Numbered from the stretch's first letter, positions 1-9,855 are shown. The stretch: DNA of 41,243 bases from Chromatiaceae bacterium (GCA_022340805.1 JAJDNF010000014.1:1-41243), one strand, 5' to 3'. Translations and numbers: made by a program. The notes: generated by a model from the letters alone, not told the origin.

Positions 1-244
1 CCTGCAAATTGCATGAAGGGTTTGGGAATCAGGGTGTGATGGGCAAAGCAGTTGGGCTGATCGGCCGAAAAAGCATAGCCGAAGCTATGGTTTGAGGGGG
101 ATCGGCACAAATGCAAAGTCCAGCGCGGCCTGAGCCCGAACAGGACAGACTGTCACGTCGAATGCAAGGGCCGAAGAACGCATCGAACGCCTTCCGGCTG
201 CCACGCAACACCATGTGCCCGCCCGCCTTCATGCAATTTGCAGG
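1..244. mobile_element. Candidate MITE-like element with 19-bp terminal inverted repeats
   Basis: Bases 1-19 (CCTGCAAATTGCATGAAGG) are the exact reverse complement of bases 226-244. The left arm touches the window edge, so the repeat may extend further and no target-site duplication can be checked. Inside lie a short hairpin (arms 74-79 and 84-89, CATAGC/GCTATG, loop CGAA) flanked by a 7-bp direct repeat GATCGGC (59-65 and 100-106). No transposase is present. The right end lies 15 bp beyond the stop codon of the transglutaminase gene. A 67-codon minus-strand reading frame (29-232) starts inside the right arm but has no recognisable domain. Terminal inverted repeats around a short non-coding core fit a miniature inverted-repeat element; a large chance hairpin is the alternative. 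Confidence 0.45.
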
Positions 245-259
245 CTAACCCCGGCCCGA

Positions 260-2233
260 TCAACCGGGTTTCAGCCTCAGCCGGTTGATGCGTTTGCGCA
301 GTGCACCGATCTGCCGCAAGTCGGCATGCCGCCCATAACGCAGTTGCACGTACATGCGATTGATCGCCATCAGCTGATCGCTCGCCTGTGGAAAGGCCCT
401 GGCGGCTACCGCGCAGATCGTGTCCGGCCCCTGCCAGGGCGGCGCCCTGACGCCTGCGCGTTGCAGTTTGTGCAGCAGTCGCTGCCAGAGTGCCGGCAGT
501 GGATCCTGCGTACGCCCCCTTGGAATTTGCGCCAGCAGGTACACCAGAGTGATCGCCAGCGCGCTGCCGATCGCCAGTGCGACGGCCAAACCCAGGCCCT
601 TCAGATCGCGCAGACCGATCATCTCGAGCAGGTTATGCTGCCGCTCCGCGGTGAAGCCCACGACCCAGTGGTGCCAGCCAAGGTCGACCGCGTCCGCGAG
701 CCACATCGCATTGCGCCACATCGAGCCGACCAGACCCTGTTCTGTAATGCGGAACACGACCCGGTCGCTGTTTTGTGACTGCTCCGGGTTGATGGCCCGC
801 TCTATCCGCTCGGGTGCGACCGCAGCAGTGGGGTCGACCCGCCACCAGCCGAGCCTCGGCAGCCAGACCTCGACCCAGGCATGCGCATCGGATTGCCGCA
901 CCACCCAGTGCTCGGCGTGTGGATTCTTCTCACCGCCCTGATAGCCCACGACCACCCGGGACGGGATACCGGCAATGCGCATCAGCAGCGCGAAACTGCC
1001 GGCAAAGTGCTCGCAGAATCCGCGCCTGGTTTCGAACAGGAACTGCTCCACAACATCGCCCTGCAGCTCACCGGGCGACAGCGTGTAGACAAATGGCTGC
1101 TCGTGGTAATAGGCCAGCGCCCGCTGAACCAGCTGCAATGGCTGGCTCGGATCGCTTTCCGCCCGCCATGCGTCGACCAGGCCGATGAGCCTGGGCGAGA
1201 CACGCTCGGGCAGCTGCAGCCCCATGCGTTGTTCGTGGTCACTGATTGTCAGCATGCGGTAATCAGGATCAGATGCGGCACGGTAGGTTCGACGTTGATT
1301 GACCCGCTGTTGGCTGACCAATGAATAGTTGCTGTTCAGCAGGGTTGTGGCAGGCGCGTTGCTGACCACATCCAGCCCGAACAACCAGTATTCGCCGGTG
1401 GGTTCGAGAGTGATCTCGTAGCCGATCGCCTGTGCACCCCTGGAGGCCTGCTGCAGCGAATGCACGGGCTGTCGCCCGGCCGTCCAGCGTGCACCATCGG
1501 TCAGCCAAAGCACCGGACCCCGCCAATAGCGCTGCGCGGCATCTGGCACGGCGCCGAAAAAGTGCACCCTGAAGGCGGTTTCGTTCGATTGGCTGAGTTG
1601 GCCGATGTTGCCCAGCGTCATTTCGTCGCTGATGCCCGTGCTGGCGCGTGCAGAGTTGATGCCCCACAGTGGGCTCTGCAGGCGTGGAAACAGCAAGAAC
1701 ACCACCAGCGCGAGTGGCAACGCACCGCCCAGCATCGCCAATGTGTTGCGCAGTTGCAGGCGCAGCTCGATGCCGACCCGATTCAGCCCCACCTGGATCG
1801 ACATCAGTGCGACTACACCGCAGAACAGATATGCGGCAAGCCACAGCGACTGGTCATACAGGAAATGGGTCAGGACGACGAAATAGCCCAAAAACACCGT
1901 TAAATGAATATCACGCCGCGCACGCAGCTCGAGCAGTTTGAGTCCCAGCATGACCACCAGCAGCGCCGTTCCGGCCAGCCGCCCGTCGCCTACATTGGTA
2001 GTGAATATGACCAGCGCCAGGGCGCCAATCATCAGCAGCAGCAATAGCCAGCGGCGCGGCATCACCTCGGGTCGCCGCTGCGCAATCAGGCGCCACAAGG
2101 TGGCGGTGTAGAAAAACGCCAGGATCAGCGGATTCAGGTTCGCGGCATGTGGCGCCATCAGCGCACCGAGCAGCAGCAACAGCGCGGTCAGCAGGCGTGA
2201 CGGTATCGGCAGGCTGGCGAGCGCGTCACGCAT
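260..2233 (-). CDS. TgpA-like membrane protein with DUF3488 and transglutaminase domains
   Basis: A 657-residue integral membrane protein. The N-terminal third carries several hydrophobic segments (DUF3488-like). A periplasmic transglutaminase/protease-like domain follows, with the triad readable as Cys407 (GFCEHFA), His451 (SDAHAWVEV) and Asp467 (RVDPTAA). A last hydrophobic segment and a cytoplasmic tail close the protein, as in the TgpA family of Pseudomonas. The start ATG at 2233 was chosen because it overlaps the end of the DUF58 gene by 8 bases (ATGCGTGA), indicating translational coupling; an in-frame start further upstream (2305) would lie inside that gene. It is last in a moxR-DUF58-tgpA trio, a widespread conserved cluster. 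The substrate is unknown; family knowledge suggests a role in the cell envelope. Confidence 0.88.
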   Translation of the reverse strand: MRDALASLPIPSRLLTALLLLLGALMAPHAANLNPLILAFFYTATLWRLIAQRRPEVMPRRWLLLLLMIGALALVIFTTNVGDGRLAGTALLVVMLGLKLLELRARRDIHLTVFLGYFVVLTHFLYDQSLWLAAYLFCGVVALMSIQVGLNRVGIELRLQLRNTLAMLGGALPLALVVFLLFPRLQSPLWGINSARASTGISDEMTLGNIGQLSQSNETAFRVHFFGAVPDAAQRYWRGPVLWLTDGARWTAGRQPVHSLQQASRGAQAIGYEITLEPTGEYWLFGLDVVSNAPATTLLNSNYSLVSQQRVNQRRTYRAASDPDYRMLTISDHEQRMGLQLPERVSPRLIGLVDAWRAESDPSQPLQLVQRALAYYHEQPFVYTLSPGELQGDVVEQFLFETRRGFCEHFAGSFALLMRIAGIPSRVVVGYQGGEKNPHAEHWVVRQSDAHAWVEVWLPRLGWWRVDPTAAVAPERIERAINPEQSQNSDRVVFRITEQGLVGSMWRNAMWLADAVDLGWHHWVVGFTAERQHNLLEMIGLRDLKGLGLAVALAIGSALAITLVYLLAQIPRGRTQDPLPALWQRLLHKLQRAGVRAPPWQGPDTICAVAARAFPQASDQLMAINRMYVQLRYGRHADLRQIGALRKRINRLRLKPG

Positions 2234-3164
2234 GGTCCATTCCGTACAAAGCCAGATGACGCAGACACTGGTGACGCTGTGCCGGACCCCGCGCGGGGCC
2301 GACAACCCCCTCGGGCGTTCTCAGCCCATACGCTCGACCATGCGCATCGGCGTCGATGACGGCGCGCGCCAGTGCCGAGATACGCCGCTCGGTGTTGTCG
2401 CCCGGTGCCTGATCCCAGTCGATCCAGACCGGTGAAGTGGACTGGCCACTGAATACGCGGGTATTCAGGCCGCGATCACGCGCGTAACTCTTCCAGTCGA
2501 TCTGTGACGGCTGATCACCCGGCTGATAGCCGCGCAGCCCCATGAAGTCGTCGTTGCCAGTGCCGTACTCGCCGCTCAGCGTGTCTTCACCGTCCCCGCC
2601 GACCGGCGTCCAATGTTCGCCCGGCATCGGGTAGATCAGTATCGGTCGGTCGCACTCGAGGTAGCACCAGGCGCGGAACAGTCCCAGCGGGTACTGGGTG
2701 CTGATCACCAGGCGACCCGGCTGATGCAGGCCGCGCGCCATCCCGTTCAGGCCAAGCTTGCGTGCATGCCGGCCGCTGCCGGAACGCAGGTCCAGCAGCT
2801 CTGGCTCGGTGTCCTCGAACATCAACTGGATGGCCGGGCGCTCGCGTTCGTCCTTGTCGAGTTCCACCAGGAATTGCGCCTGCTCGCCGGCGAACACCGG
2901 GGACGCGCCCTGACAGACGACGCGCAGGCCGCGCAGGTTGCGCCAGGTCAGATAGATGGCGTTGCTGCCGATACCGGCCAGCAGGAAGGTCAGCAGATGG
3001 GCCGGGTTGTTGCCGTAGTTGACCGCGCCGAGCAGCATCAGAAATATCAGTGCGGCAAAGATCCATCCGTAGCGGGTCGGCAGAATATAGATGCGCCGCC
3101 CGTTGATCTGCGCGCGACCCGCCGCCGATGCCCGTTCGATGCGCATCCAGGTAACCGGGATCAT
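2226..3164 (-). CDS. DUF58 domain membrane protein
   Basis: About 312 residues. After a short basic N-terminus and the motif RRIYILPTRYGW come two adjacent membrane segments separated by an NYGNNPAH loop. A cytoplasmic domain follows with the DUF58 signature around GYQPGDQPSQIDWKSYAR. DUF58 proteins have a von Willebrand-like fold and normally pair with a MoxR ATPase. The ATG at 3164 is used here; an in-frame GTG at 3182 is possible and would add six residues, and neither has a strong ribosome-binding site. The gene lies 55-73 bp downstream of moxR and overlaps the transglutaminase gene by 8 bp, so the three are probably one transcript. The exact function is not known. Confidence 0.85.
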   Translation of the reverse strand: MIPVTWMRIERASAAGRAQINGRRIYILPTRYGWIFAALIFLMLLGAVNYGNNPAHLLTFLLAGIGSNAIYLTWRNLRGLRVVCQGASPVFAGEQAQFLVELDKDERERPAIQLMFEDTEPELLDLRSGSGRHARKLGLNGMARGLHQPGRLVISTQYPLGLFRAWCYLECDRPILIYPMPGEHWTPVGGDGEDTLSGEYGTGNDDFMGLRGYQPGDQPSQIDWKSYARDRGLNTRVFSGQSTSPVWIDWDQAPGDNTERRISALARAVIDADAHGRAYGLRTPEGVVGPARGPAQRHQCLRHLALYGMDHA

Positions 3165-3237
3165 GGCCAGGCCGCCACCCACCCGGCCGTGCCAAGGTTT
3201 CCTGCCAGTGCTTGTCTGCCGGTCGACTGCATGCCGC

Positions 3238-4182
<945 letters not shown>

Positions 4183-4457
4183 GCTGTCTCGGTTGGTCGT
4201 TGATCCATGATGTGCAAGGCTATCGGCGGTCGCGCACAAAAATCCAATCACCAGCGCCTGACATCGGACCAGCATACCCCCAGGCCGCCGCGCTCGCGCA
4301 AGGGGTGCGCGCGGCGCCCGCGATCGCCGACCGCCCGACCCCCGGCAGTACGATCATGGGTGCCTGGCAGATGGTCATTACAATGATAGCAAGCGCTTAC
4401 TCTTCCAGCATCCCCAGGTACGCCCCCGCGTCTCCACAAGACGCTGGCCTGCGCCGT

Positions 4458-4973
4458 TCATTCGCCCAGCAGTTCGTTAATCTCGGCCTCGATCCGGGTG
4501 GCCCGGGCGTCGCCGCTGTGGGTCTCACCGACATGCCGGTGGCGAATCCGGCCGTCCTTGTCGACCAGATAGAAGGCCGGCCAGAAACGGTTGCCGAGCG
4601 CCCGCCAATAGGCCAGATCGTTGTCCATCATCACCGGGTGATGCAGGTCAAACTCGGCGATCTTCGCGGCCACCCGCGCGGGGTCGCGTTCATGTGCAAA
4701 TTCCGGGCTGTGGATGCCGATCACGCGAAACGGCTGGCCGGCCAGCCCGGCCTCAAGGTCCTTCAGCCATGCAAACGAGCGGTAGCAGTTCCAGCAGTCG
4801 AAGGTCCACACATCGACCAGCACGACCTGCCCGCGCAGGTCGGCCACGCGCAACGGTGCGCTGTTGAACCAGTCTGCCGGGCGTATGCCGCTGAACTCTG
4901 GCAGCGGAATCCGGTCGACTGCCTGCGCGCAGCCGGCGACCAGCATGGTCAGAGTCAGTATCAGGCTTCTCAA
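4458..4973 (-). CDS. Thioredoxin-fold redoxin lipoprotein, DipZ C-terminal-like
   Basis: 171 residues. The N-terminus is a short signal peptide ending in a lipobox LVAGC (lipidated Cys15), so the protein should be anchored to the membrane on the periplasmic side. A thioredoxin-like domain carries the CWNC pair (Cys60, Cys63) in the context VWTFDCWNCYRS, then IGIHSPEFAHERDP and GNRFWPAFYLVDKDGRIRHRHVGE. This layout matches the redoxin domain found at the C-terminus of DipZ/CcdA-type thiol transporters, here standing alone without its membrane half. Its role is presumably periplasmic disulfide reduction or thiol exchange; the partner is not visible. It lies upstream of the moxR operon on the same strand and diverges from mnmG. 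Confidence 0.82.
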   Translation of the reverse strand: MRSLILTLTMLVAGCAQAVDRIPLPEFSGIRPADWFNSAPLRVADLRGQVVLVDVWTFDCWNCYRSFAWLKDLEAGLAGQPFRVIGIHSPEFAHERDPARVAAKIAEFDLHHPVMMDNDLAYWRALGNRFWPAFYLVDKDGRIRHRHVGETHSGDARATRIEAEINELLGE

Positions 4974-5090
4974 CAGGGTGTCCCCGGTGTCTTTAGCAAA
5001 CAGGACCGGCCGCGCCCGGCGATCATTGCGGCAATGACGCGGCCGCTCGCGATCAATTAGAATAAGCCGCTGATTTCAGAGGGTTAAGCG

Positions 5091-6977
5091 ATGATCCATG
5101 CACATGCCTATGACGTGATCGTGGTCGGCGGGGGGCATGCCGGCAGCGAGGCAGCGCTGGCGGCAGCGCGCATGGGTGCGCGCACGCTGCTGTTGTCGCA
5201 CAGCATCGAGACCCTGGGCTCTATGAGCTGCAACCCGGCGATCGGCGGCATCGGCAAGGGCCATCTGGTCAAAGAGGTCGATGCGTTGGGCGGGCTGATG
5301 GCGCGCGCCGCCGACCGCGGCGGCATCCAGTTCCGCACACTGAACTCGCGCAAGGGCCCGGCCGTACGGGCCACGCGCGCCCAGGCCGACCGGGTGCTTT
5401 ACAAGGCGGCCGTGCGCGAGGCGCTGCAGGGCGAACCGAATCTCGATCTGTTCCAGCAGGCGGTCGACGACCTGATCGTCGAGGCCGGGCGCGTCACCGG
5501 CGTGGTTACCCAGATGGGCCTGCGCTTTCGTACCAGCGCGGTGGTGTTGACCGTCGGAACCTTTCTCGGCGGGCGCATCCACATCGGCCTCGAGAACTAC
5601 GAGGGCGGGCGCGCCGGTGATCCGCCGAGCAATGCGCTGGCCCGTCGCCTGCGTGAGCTGCCGTTCAATGTGCGGCGCCTGAAGACCGGCACCCCCCCGC
5701 GCATCGACAGGCGCACGATCGACTACTCGCTGCTCGAGGTGCAGCCGGGCGACGACCCGGAGCCGGTTTTCTCGTTCATGGGCATTCGCGCCGACCACCC
5801 GCGCCAGGTGCCGTGCCATATCACGCGCACCAACGAACGCACCCATGACGTCATCCGCGGCGGGATGTCGCGTTCGCCGATGTACACGGGCGTGATCGAA
5901 GGTGTGGGTCCGCGCTACTGCCCGTCGATCGAGGACAAGGTGGTGCGATTCGCGGACAAGGATTCGCACCAGATCTTCATCGAGCCCGAGGGCCTGACCA
6001 GCCACGAGGTCTACCCAAACGGTATTTCCACCTCGCTGCCTTTCGACGTGCAGTGGGAACTGGTGCGTTCGATGCGCGGTTTCGAGAACGCCCGCATCAC
6101 CCGCCCAGGCTACGCAATCGAATACGACTTCTTCGACCCCCGCGACCTGAAGGCGTCGCTGGAGACCAAGTTTATCGAGGGGCTTTTCTTCGCCGGTCAG
6201 ATAAACGGCACCACTGGCTACGAGGAGGCCGCGGCGCAGGGCCTGCTCGCCGGGCTGAACGCGGCGTGCCGGGTACAGGGCCGCGAAAGCTGGTCGCCGC
6301 GCCGTGACGAGGCCTACCTCGGCGTGCTGGTCGACGACCTGATCACGCGCGGCACTGCCGAGCCGTACCGGATGTTCACATCGCGCGCCGAGTACCGCCT
6401 GATGCTGCGTGAGGACAACGCCGACCTGCGTCTGACCGAGACCGGGCATGCCATGGGCCTGGTGGGGGACACGCAGTGGGCCTTTTTTGCGCGCAAGCGC
6501 GAGGCGATAGAGCGTGAACAGCAGCGTCTGCGCGACACCTGGGTGCGCCCGGCCGACCTGCCGGAGGCGCAGGCGCGTGATCTGATCGGCGACGCGCTGC
6601 GACGCGAGGCACGCGCGCTGGACCTGGTTACCCGGCCGGAGTCGGACTACGCCAGGGTCACCGCGATTGCTGCGGTTGGCGCGGCCAGCATCGATGCCGA
6701 CATCCGCGACCAGGTCGAGGAGCAGGTCGAGATCCAGGCAAAGTATTCCGGCTATATCGACCGCCAGCGGGACGAGGTCGAGCGCACGCGGCGCGCCGAG
6801 GCGATCCGACTGCCGGTCGATCTCGACTATGCCAACGTCAAGGGGCTGTCCGCCGAGGTCAGTGAAAAACTGGCGCGCCAGCGGCCGGAGACGATCGGCC
6901 AGGCCGGGCGCATCCCGGGCGTCACTCCGGCCGCGGTGTCACTGTTGCTGATCCACCTGAAGAAGAAATCCGCCTGA
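5091..6977 (+). CDS. mnmG: tRNA uridine-5-carboxymethylaminomethyl modification enzyme MnmG
   Basis: A 628-residue FAD-binding protein (the E. coli enzyme has 629). With MnmE it installs the carboxymethylaminomethyl group on U34 of certain tRNAs. The dinucleotide-binding motif [12 protein letters not shown] sits at residues 11-22. Other family landmarks are [60 protein letters not shown] and the C-terminal helical domain for MnmE/tRNA contact (YSGYIDRQ). The ATG at 5091 follows AGAGGG. The next gene is rsmG, the classical gidA-gidB pairing. No DnaA-box cluster was noticed upstream, although this gene often lies near oriC. Confidence 0.98.
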   Translation: MIHAHAYDVIVVGGGHAGSEAALAAARMGARTLLLSHSIETLGSMSCNPAIGGIGKGHLVKEVDALGGLMARAADRGGIQFRTLNSRKGPAVRATRAQADRVLYKAAVREALQGEPNLDLFQQAVDDLIVEAGRVTGVVTQMGLRFRTSAVVLTVGTFLGGRIHIGLENYEGGRAGDPPSNALARRLRELPFNVRRLKTGTPPRIDRRTIDYSLLEVQPGDDPEPVFSFMGIRADHPRQVPCHITRTNERTHDVIRGGMSRSPMYTGVIEGVGPRYCPSIEDKVVRFADKDSHQIFIEPEGLTSHEVYPNGISTSLPFDVQWELVRSMRGFENARITRPGYAIEYDFFDPRDLKASLETKFIEGLFFAGQINGTTGYEEAAAQGLLAGLNAACRVQGRESWSPRRDEAYLGVLVDDLITRGTAEPYRMFTSRAEYRLMLREDNADLRLTETGHAMGLVGDTQWAFFARKREAIEREQQRLRDTWVRPADLPEAQARDLIGDALRREARALDLVTRPESDYARVTAIAAVGAASIDADIRDQVEEQVEIQAKYSGYIDRQRDEVERTRRAEAIRLPVDLDYANVKGLSAEVSEKLARQRPETIGQAGRIPGVTPAAVSLLLIHLKKKSA

Positions 6978-6991
6978 GCCGCACGTCGCGG

Positions 6992-7016
6992 GCAACGCTT
7001 TGGCCTTGAGCGTTGC
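6992..7016 (+). terminator. Hairpin after mnmG, weak terminator or processing site
   Basis: Perfect 8-bp inverted repeat GCAACGCT/AGCGTTGC around a 9-base loop, 14 bp after the mnmG stop. No T-run follows, so it is at best an attenuating or mRNA-stabilising hairpin. The rest of the 217-bp gap before rsmG shows nothing clear. Confidence 0.35.
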
Positions 7017-7194
7017 GATTGGCCGCAGGCTGCAACGAACCGGGTGAATCGGCGCGTGAGTCGCGTTGGTGATGGCGGCATCGCGGGGGCCAGCCTGCTC
7101 GGTGCGAACCGCGGGACTCTTGCATCGCGCGATCGCTGCGACGCAACGCAATGCCCGCTCCGCCCTGTCAAAACGTGCAGGCTAGAATCCCGGC

Positions 7195-7842
7195 ATGGTT
7201 CAAATCCGCGAAATCGCCACCCAATGGCCGCAGCAGTTGACCGAGGGGCTCGCCGCGATGCAGTTGTCACTGCAGTCGCAGCAGCAAGACGCCCTGCTCG
7301 GCTACCTTGCGCTCTTGGCCAGATGGAACCGGGCCTATAACCTCACTGCGGTGCGCGACCCGGCCGTGATGGTGCGCCGCCAGTTGCTCGACAGCCTGGC
7401 GCTGCTGCCGTGGGTGGAGCGCGGCCCGGTGCTCGATGTCGGCACCGGCGCCGGGCTGCCCGGCATCCCGTTGGCGATCGCCCGGCCACAGCTGGACTTC
7501 TCGCTGCTGGACAGCAACGGCAAGAAGACCCGCTTCGTGCAGCAGGCGGTGGCCGAACTGGGGCTGCCCAATGTCGAGGTGATCAACGGCCGGGTCGAGC
7601 AGCTTGAACGGCCGGGCCACTATGCGCTGATCACCTCGCGTGCCTTCGCCACGCTGGCCACGATGCTCAAGGCGACCGGGCCGCTGCTGGCGGCGGACGG
7701 CGCCTGGCTGGCGATGAAGGGGGTCAATCCGCAGGCGGAGCTCGCCGCCCTGCCGCCCGGCATGGCGGCCGAGGTGTTGGAGCTGCGGGTGCCGGGTGAG
7801 GTCGGCGAGCGCCACCTGGTGATCGTCCGGCATGGCAGCTGA
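7195..7842 (+). CDS. rsmG: 16S rRNA (guanine527-N7)-methyltransferase RsmG
   Basis: A 215-residue SAM-dependent methyltransferase (the E. coli protein has 207). It methylates N7 of G527 in 16S rRNA; loss gives low-level streptomycin resistance in other bacteria. The SAM-binding motif VLDVGTGAGLPGIPLAIA (from residue 79) is canonical, preceded by RWNRAYNLTAVRDP and followed by DSNGKKTRFVQQAVAELGL and ITSRAFATL, all family markers. Start ATG 7195. It lies between mnmG and parA, as in many gammaproteobacteria, 217 bp downstream of mnmG and 203 bp upstream of parA. Confidence 0.97.
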   Translation: MVQIREIATQWPQQLTEGLAAMQLSLQSQQQDALLGYLALLARWNRAYNLTAVRDPAVMVRRQLLDSLALLPWVERGPVLDVGTGAGLPGIPLAIARPQLDFSLLDSNGKKTRFVQQAVAELGLPNVEVINGRVEQLERPGHYALITSRAFATLATMLKATGPLLAADGAWLAMKGVNPQAELAALPPGMAAEVLELRVPGEVGERHLVIVRHGS

Positions 7843-8045
7843 GCGGGCTGGAGGCTGCAACGCCATACACATTGCGCCGCGCGGACGGTCGCGCGGGGTG
7901 ATTCGCTTCGATCATCACATCCTGCAGCGAAGTCGCGCGGCCTTGGCGCGCTGGTGCCTCGCCCCTATCTTGTTCCCGGCTGCATGGTTATGATTGATAG
8001 TCCGGCTGACCGGCCGGCACGATAACAAGATCCAGGCTGACCACC

Positions 8046-8834
8046 ATGGGACGAATAATCGCTGTCGCCAATCAGAAAGGCGGAGTGGGCAAGACCACGA
8101 CCGCAGTCAACACGGCTGCGGCGTTGGCGGCGATGCAGCGGCGCGTGCTGCTGATCGATCTCGATCCGCAGGGCAACGCGACCACCGGCAGCGGGCTCGA
8201 CAAGCACGAAATCGAGCTATCGACCCTCGAGGCGCTGATGGGAGAGGCCTCGGTCGCGCAGTGCATCCGGCGTGCCGAGGCGGCCGGCTATGACGTACTG
8301 CCTTCGAATGGCGACCTGACCGCCGCCGAGGTGCGCCTGCTCGAGGCGCCGTTGCGCGAAAAGCGCCTCACGCTGGCGCTCGATGCGGTGCGCGATTCCT
8401 ATGATTACATCCTGATCGACTGCCCGCCGTCGCTCAACATGCTGACCCTCAACGCGTTGGTCGCCGCGGATAGTGTGCTGGTCCCGCTGCAGACCGAGTA
8501 CTACGCCCTCGAGGGCCTGTCCGCACTGCTCGCCACGGTGCAGCAGATCAAGGATCATCGCAATCCGCGTCTGGAGATGGAGGGCATCGTGCGCACCATG
8601 CACGACCCACGCAACAACCTAGACAACCAGGTTTCTGCACAGCTGATCCAGCACTTCGGTGACAAGGTCTTCCGGACCATGATCCCGCGCAATGTGCGCG
8701 TCGCCGAGGCGCCGAGTCATGGGCTTCCGGTCATGCTGTATGATAAGACGTCGCGCGGCGCGATCAGTTATATGGCCCTGGCCAGTGAGATGACCCGCCG
8801 CCACATCCCGCACAACAGCAACGCACCCGCATGA
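8046..8834 (+). CDS. parA: Chromosome partitioning ATPase ParA (Soj)
   Basis: 262 residues. The deviant Walker A motif KGGVGKTT (residues 11-18) opens the protein. The Walker B region DYILIDCPPSLNMLTLNAL and the segments LQTEYYALEGLSALL and PRNVRVAEAPSHG are typical of chromosomal Soj/ParA. It binds ATP and non-specific DNA and, with ParB at parS sites, moves replication origins apart. Its stop overlaps the parB start by four bases (ATGA), so the two are translationally coupled. Context beside mnmG/rsmG is the standard origin-proximal arrangement. Confidence 0.97.
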   Translation: MGRIIAVANQKGGVGKTTTAVNTAAALAAMQRRVLLIDLDPQGNATTGSGLDKHEIELSTLEALMGEASVAQCIRRAEAAGYDVLPSNGDLTAAEVRLLEAPLREKRLTLALDAVRDSYDYILIDCPPSLNMLTLNALVAADSVLVPLQTEYYALEGLSALLATVQQIKDHRNPRLEMEGIVRTMHDPRNNLDNQVSAQLIQHFGDKVFRTMIPRNVRVAEAPSHGLPVMLYDKTSRGAISYMALASEMTRRHIPHNSNAPA

Positions 8835-9718
8835 GCATGGTTAAGAAAAGAGGTCTCGGCCGTGGACTCGACGCCTTGTTGGGCGCGTCGCAGCCTGCCG
8901 CGCAAACCGCATCCGAGTCGCCCGCCGAGCCGGCCGTTGCCGGCCCGATCAGCAGCCTGGCGGTCGACCTGATCCAGCGTGGCCGCTATCAGCCGCGGCG
9001 CAACTTCGACGAGGACCGATTGCGCGAACTGGCCGACTCGATCACCGCGCAGGGCATGGTGCAGCCGATCGTGGTGCGTCCGCTGGGCGACAAGAAATAC
9101 GAGATCATTGCCGGGGAGCGGCGCTGGCGTGCCGCGCAGCTGGCCGGTCTGGCCGATGTCCCCGTGGTGATCCGCGACGTCGACGACCAGTCCGCCATGG
9201 CGATGGCGCTGATCGAGAACATCCAGCGCGACGACCTCAACCCGCTCGAAGAGGCCACCGCGCTGCACCGGCTGCTAAACGAATTCGAACTCACTCACCA
9301 GCAGGTCGCCCAGGCGGTCGGCAAGTCGCGGACCACGGTGACTAACCTGATCCGGCTGCTCGACCTGAATCCCGACGTCAAGGAGCTGCTCGAACGCGGC
9401 CAGTTGGAGATGGGCCATGCGCGTGCGCTGCTGGCGCTGGAGGGCAGGATCCAGACCGAAGCGGCGGCGCAGGTCGCGGCCAAGGGCCTGTCGGTGCGCG
9501 AAACCGAGGCCCTGGTGCGCCGCCTGCTGCAGCCCAAGGCGCCGGCCCCGAGCCAGGTCGAGGAACAGGACCCGGATGTGCGTCGCCTGCTCGCCGATCT
9601 CACCGACCGGCTCGGTGCCAAGGTCGCGCTGCAGCAGGGGACCGGCGGCAAGGGCCGGCTGGTGATCAGCTACAACACCCTGGAAGAACTGGAAGGGATC
9701 CTCGATCACATCCGCTGA
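8831..9718 (+). CDS. parB: Chromosome partitioning protein ParB (Spo0J)
   Basis: 295 residues. The N-terminus KKRGLGRGLDALLG is the ParA-stimulating peptide found in chromosomal ParB. The ParB/Srx domain contains the CTP-binding box with GERRWRAAQLAG (from residue 95) and ENIQRDDLNPLEEA. A helix-turn-helix around residues 154-178 (LTHQQVAQAVGKSRTTVTN) reads parS. The C-terminal dimerisation domain ends in YNTLEELEGILDHI. It starts at 8831, overlapping parA by four bases. I found no exact 16-bp parS palindrome of the usual TGTTTCACGTGAAACA type in the window by eye. Confidence 0.97.
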   Translation: MSMVKKRGLGRGLDALLGASQPAAQTASESPAEPAVAGPISSLAVDLIQRGRYQPRRNFDEDRLRELADSITAQGMVQPIVVRPLGDKKYEIIAGERRWRAAQLAGLADVPVVIRDVDDQSAMAMALIENIQRDDLNPLEEATALHRLLNEFELTHQQVAQAVGKSRTTVTNLIRLLDLNPDVKELLERGQLEMGHARALLALEGRIQTEAAAQVAAKGLSVRETEALVRRLLQPKAPAPSQVEEQDPDVRRLLADLTDRLGAKVALQQGTGGKGRLVISYNTLEELEGILDHIR

Positions 9719-9741
9719 GCGGCCCGACTGGCAGGGCCGCT
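9718..9741 (+). other. GC-rich hairpin at the parB stop
   Basis: Perfect 8-bp arms AGCGGCCC/AGGGCCGCT-type pairing (9718-9725 with 9734-9741) around an 8-base loop, beginning at the last base of the parB stop codon. No T-run follows directly. It probably protects the 3' end of the message or works together with the T-run hairpin 10 bp downstream. Confidence 0.45.
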
Positions 9742-9751
9742 GCACTAAATT

Positions 9752-9777
9752 CCTTAGGGTTACCCTTTAGGTTTTTT
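9752..9777 (+). terminator. Intrinsic terminator of the mnmG-parB unit
   Basis: The sequence CCTTAGGGTTACCCTTTAGG (9752-9771) folds as AGGG/CCCT (9756-9759 with 9763-9766) plus CCT/AGG outer pairs across a small bulge. It is followed at once by six T residues (9772-9777). It lies 33 bp after the parB stop and 14 bp before the -35 box of the atp promoter, insulating the two operons. Confidence 0.65.
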
Positions 9778-9790
9778 ATCAGACGATCGT

Positions 9791-9819
9791 TTGACCTTAT
9801 ACAGGCTAGTTCTTATACT
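9791..9819 (+). promoter_or_regulatory. Sigma-70 promoter of the atp operon
   Basis: TTGACC (9791-9796) and TATACT (9814-9819) are separated by exactly 17 bp, one mismatch from consensus in each box. Transcription should start near 9826, about 30 bases before atpI. Position and strength fit a housekeeping promoter for the F1Fo operon. Confidence 0.75.
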
Positions 9820-9855
9820 GCGCCCGCTTTCGACGGCTCGATCAATAGCGCGGAT

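Noticed and set aside
29..232. 67-codon minus-strand frame within the inverted-repeat block
   Set aside because: Starts inside one terminal repeat and has no recognisable domain; not called as a gene, although a multi-copy family would change this.
4428..4444. 6-bp hairpin GCGTCT/AGACGC downstream of the redoxin gene
   Set aside because: Too short, with no T-run on the minus strand; not called as a terminator.
4974..5090. Replication origin beside mnmG
   Set aside because: The region is only 117 bp and shows no TTATNCACA-type boxes or AT-rich unwinding stretch; dnaA is not in the window.
5076..6449. 457-codon open frame antisense to mnmG
   Set aside because: Complementary shadow of a strongly conserved gene in GC-rich DNA; no domain recognised and composition is typical of antisense frames.
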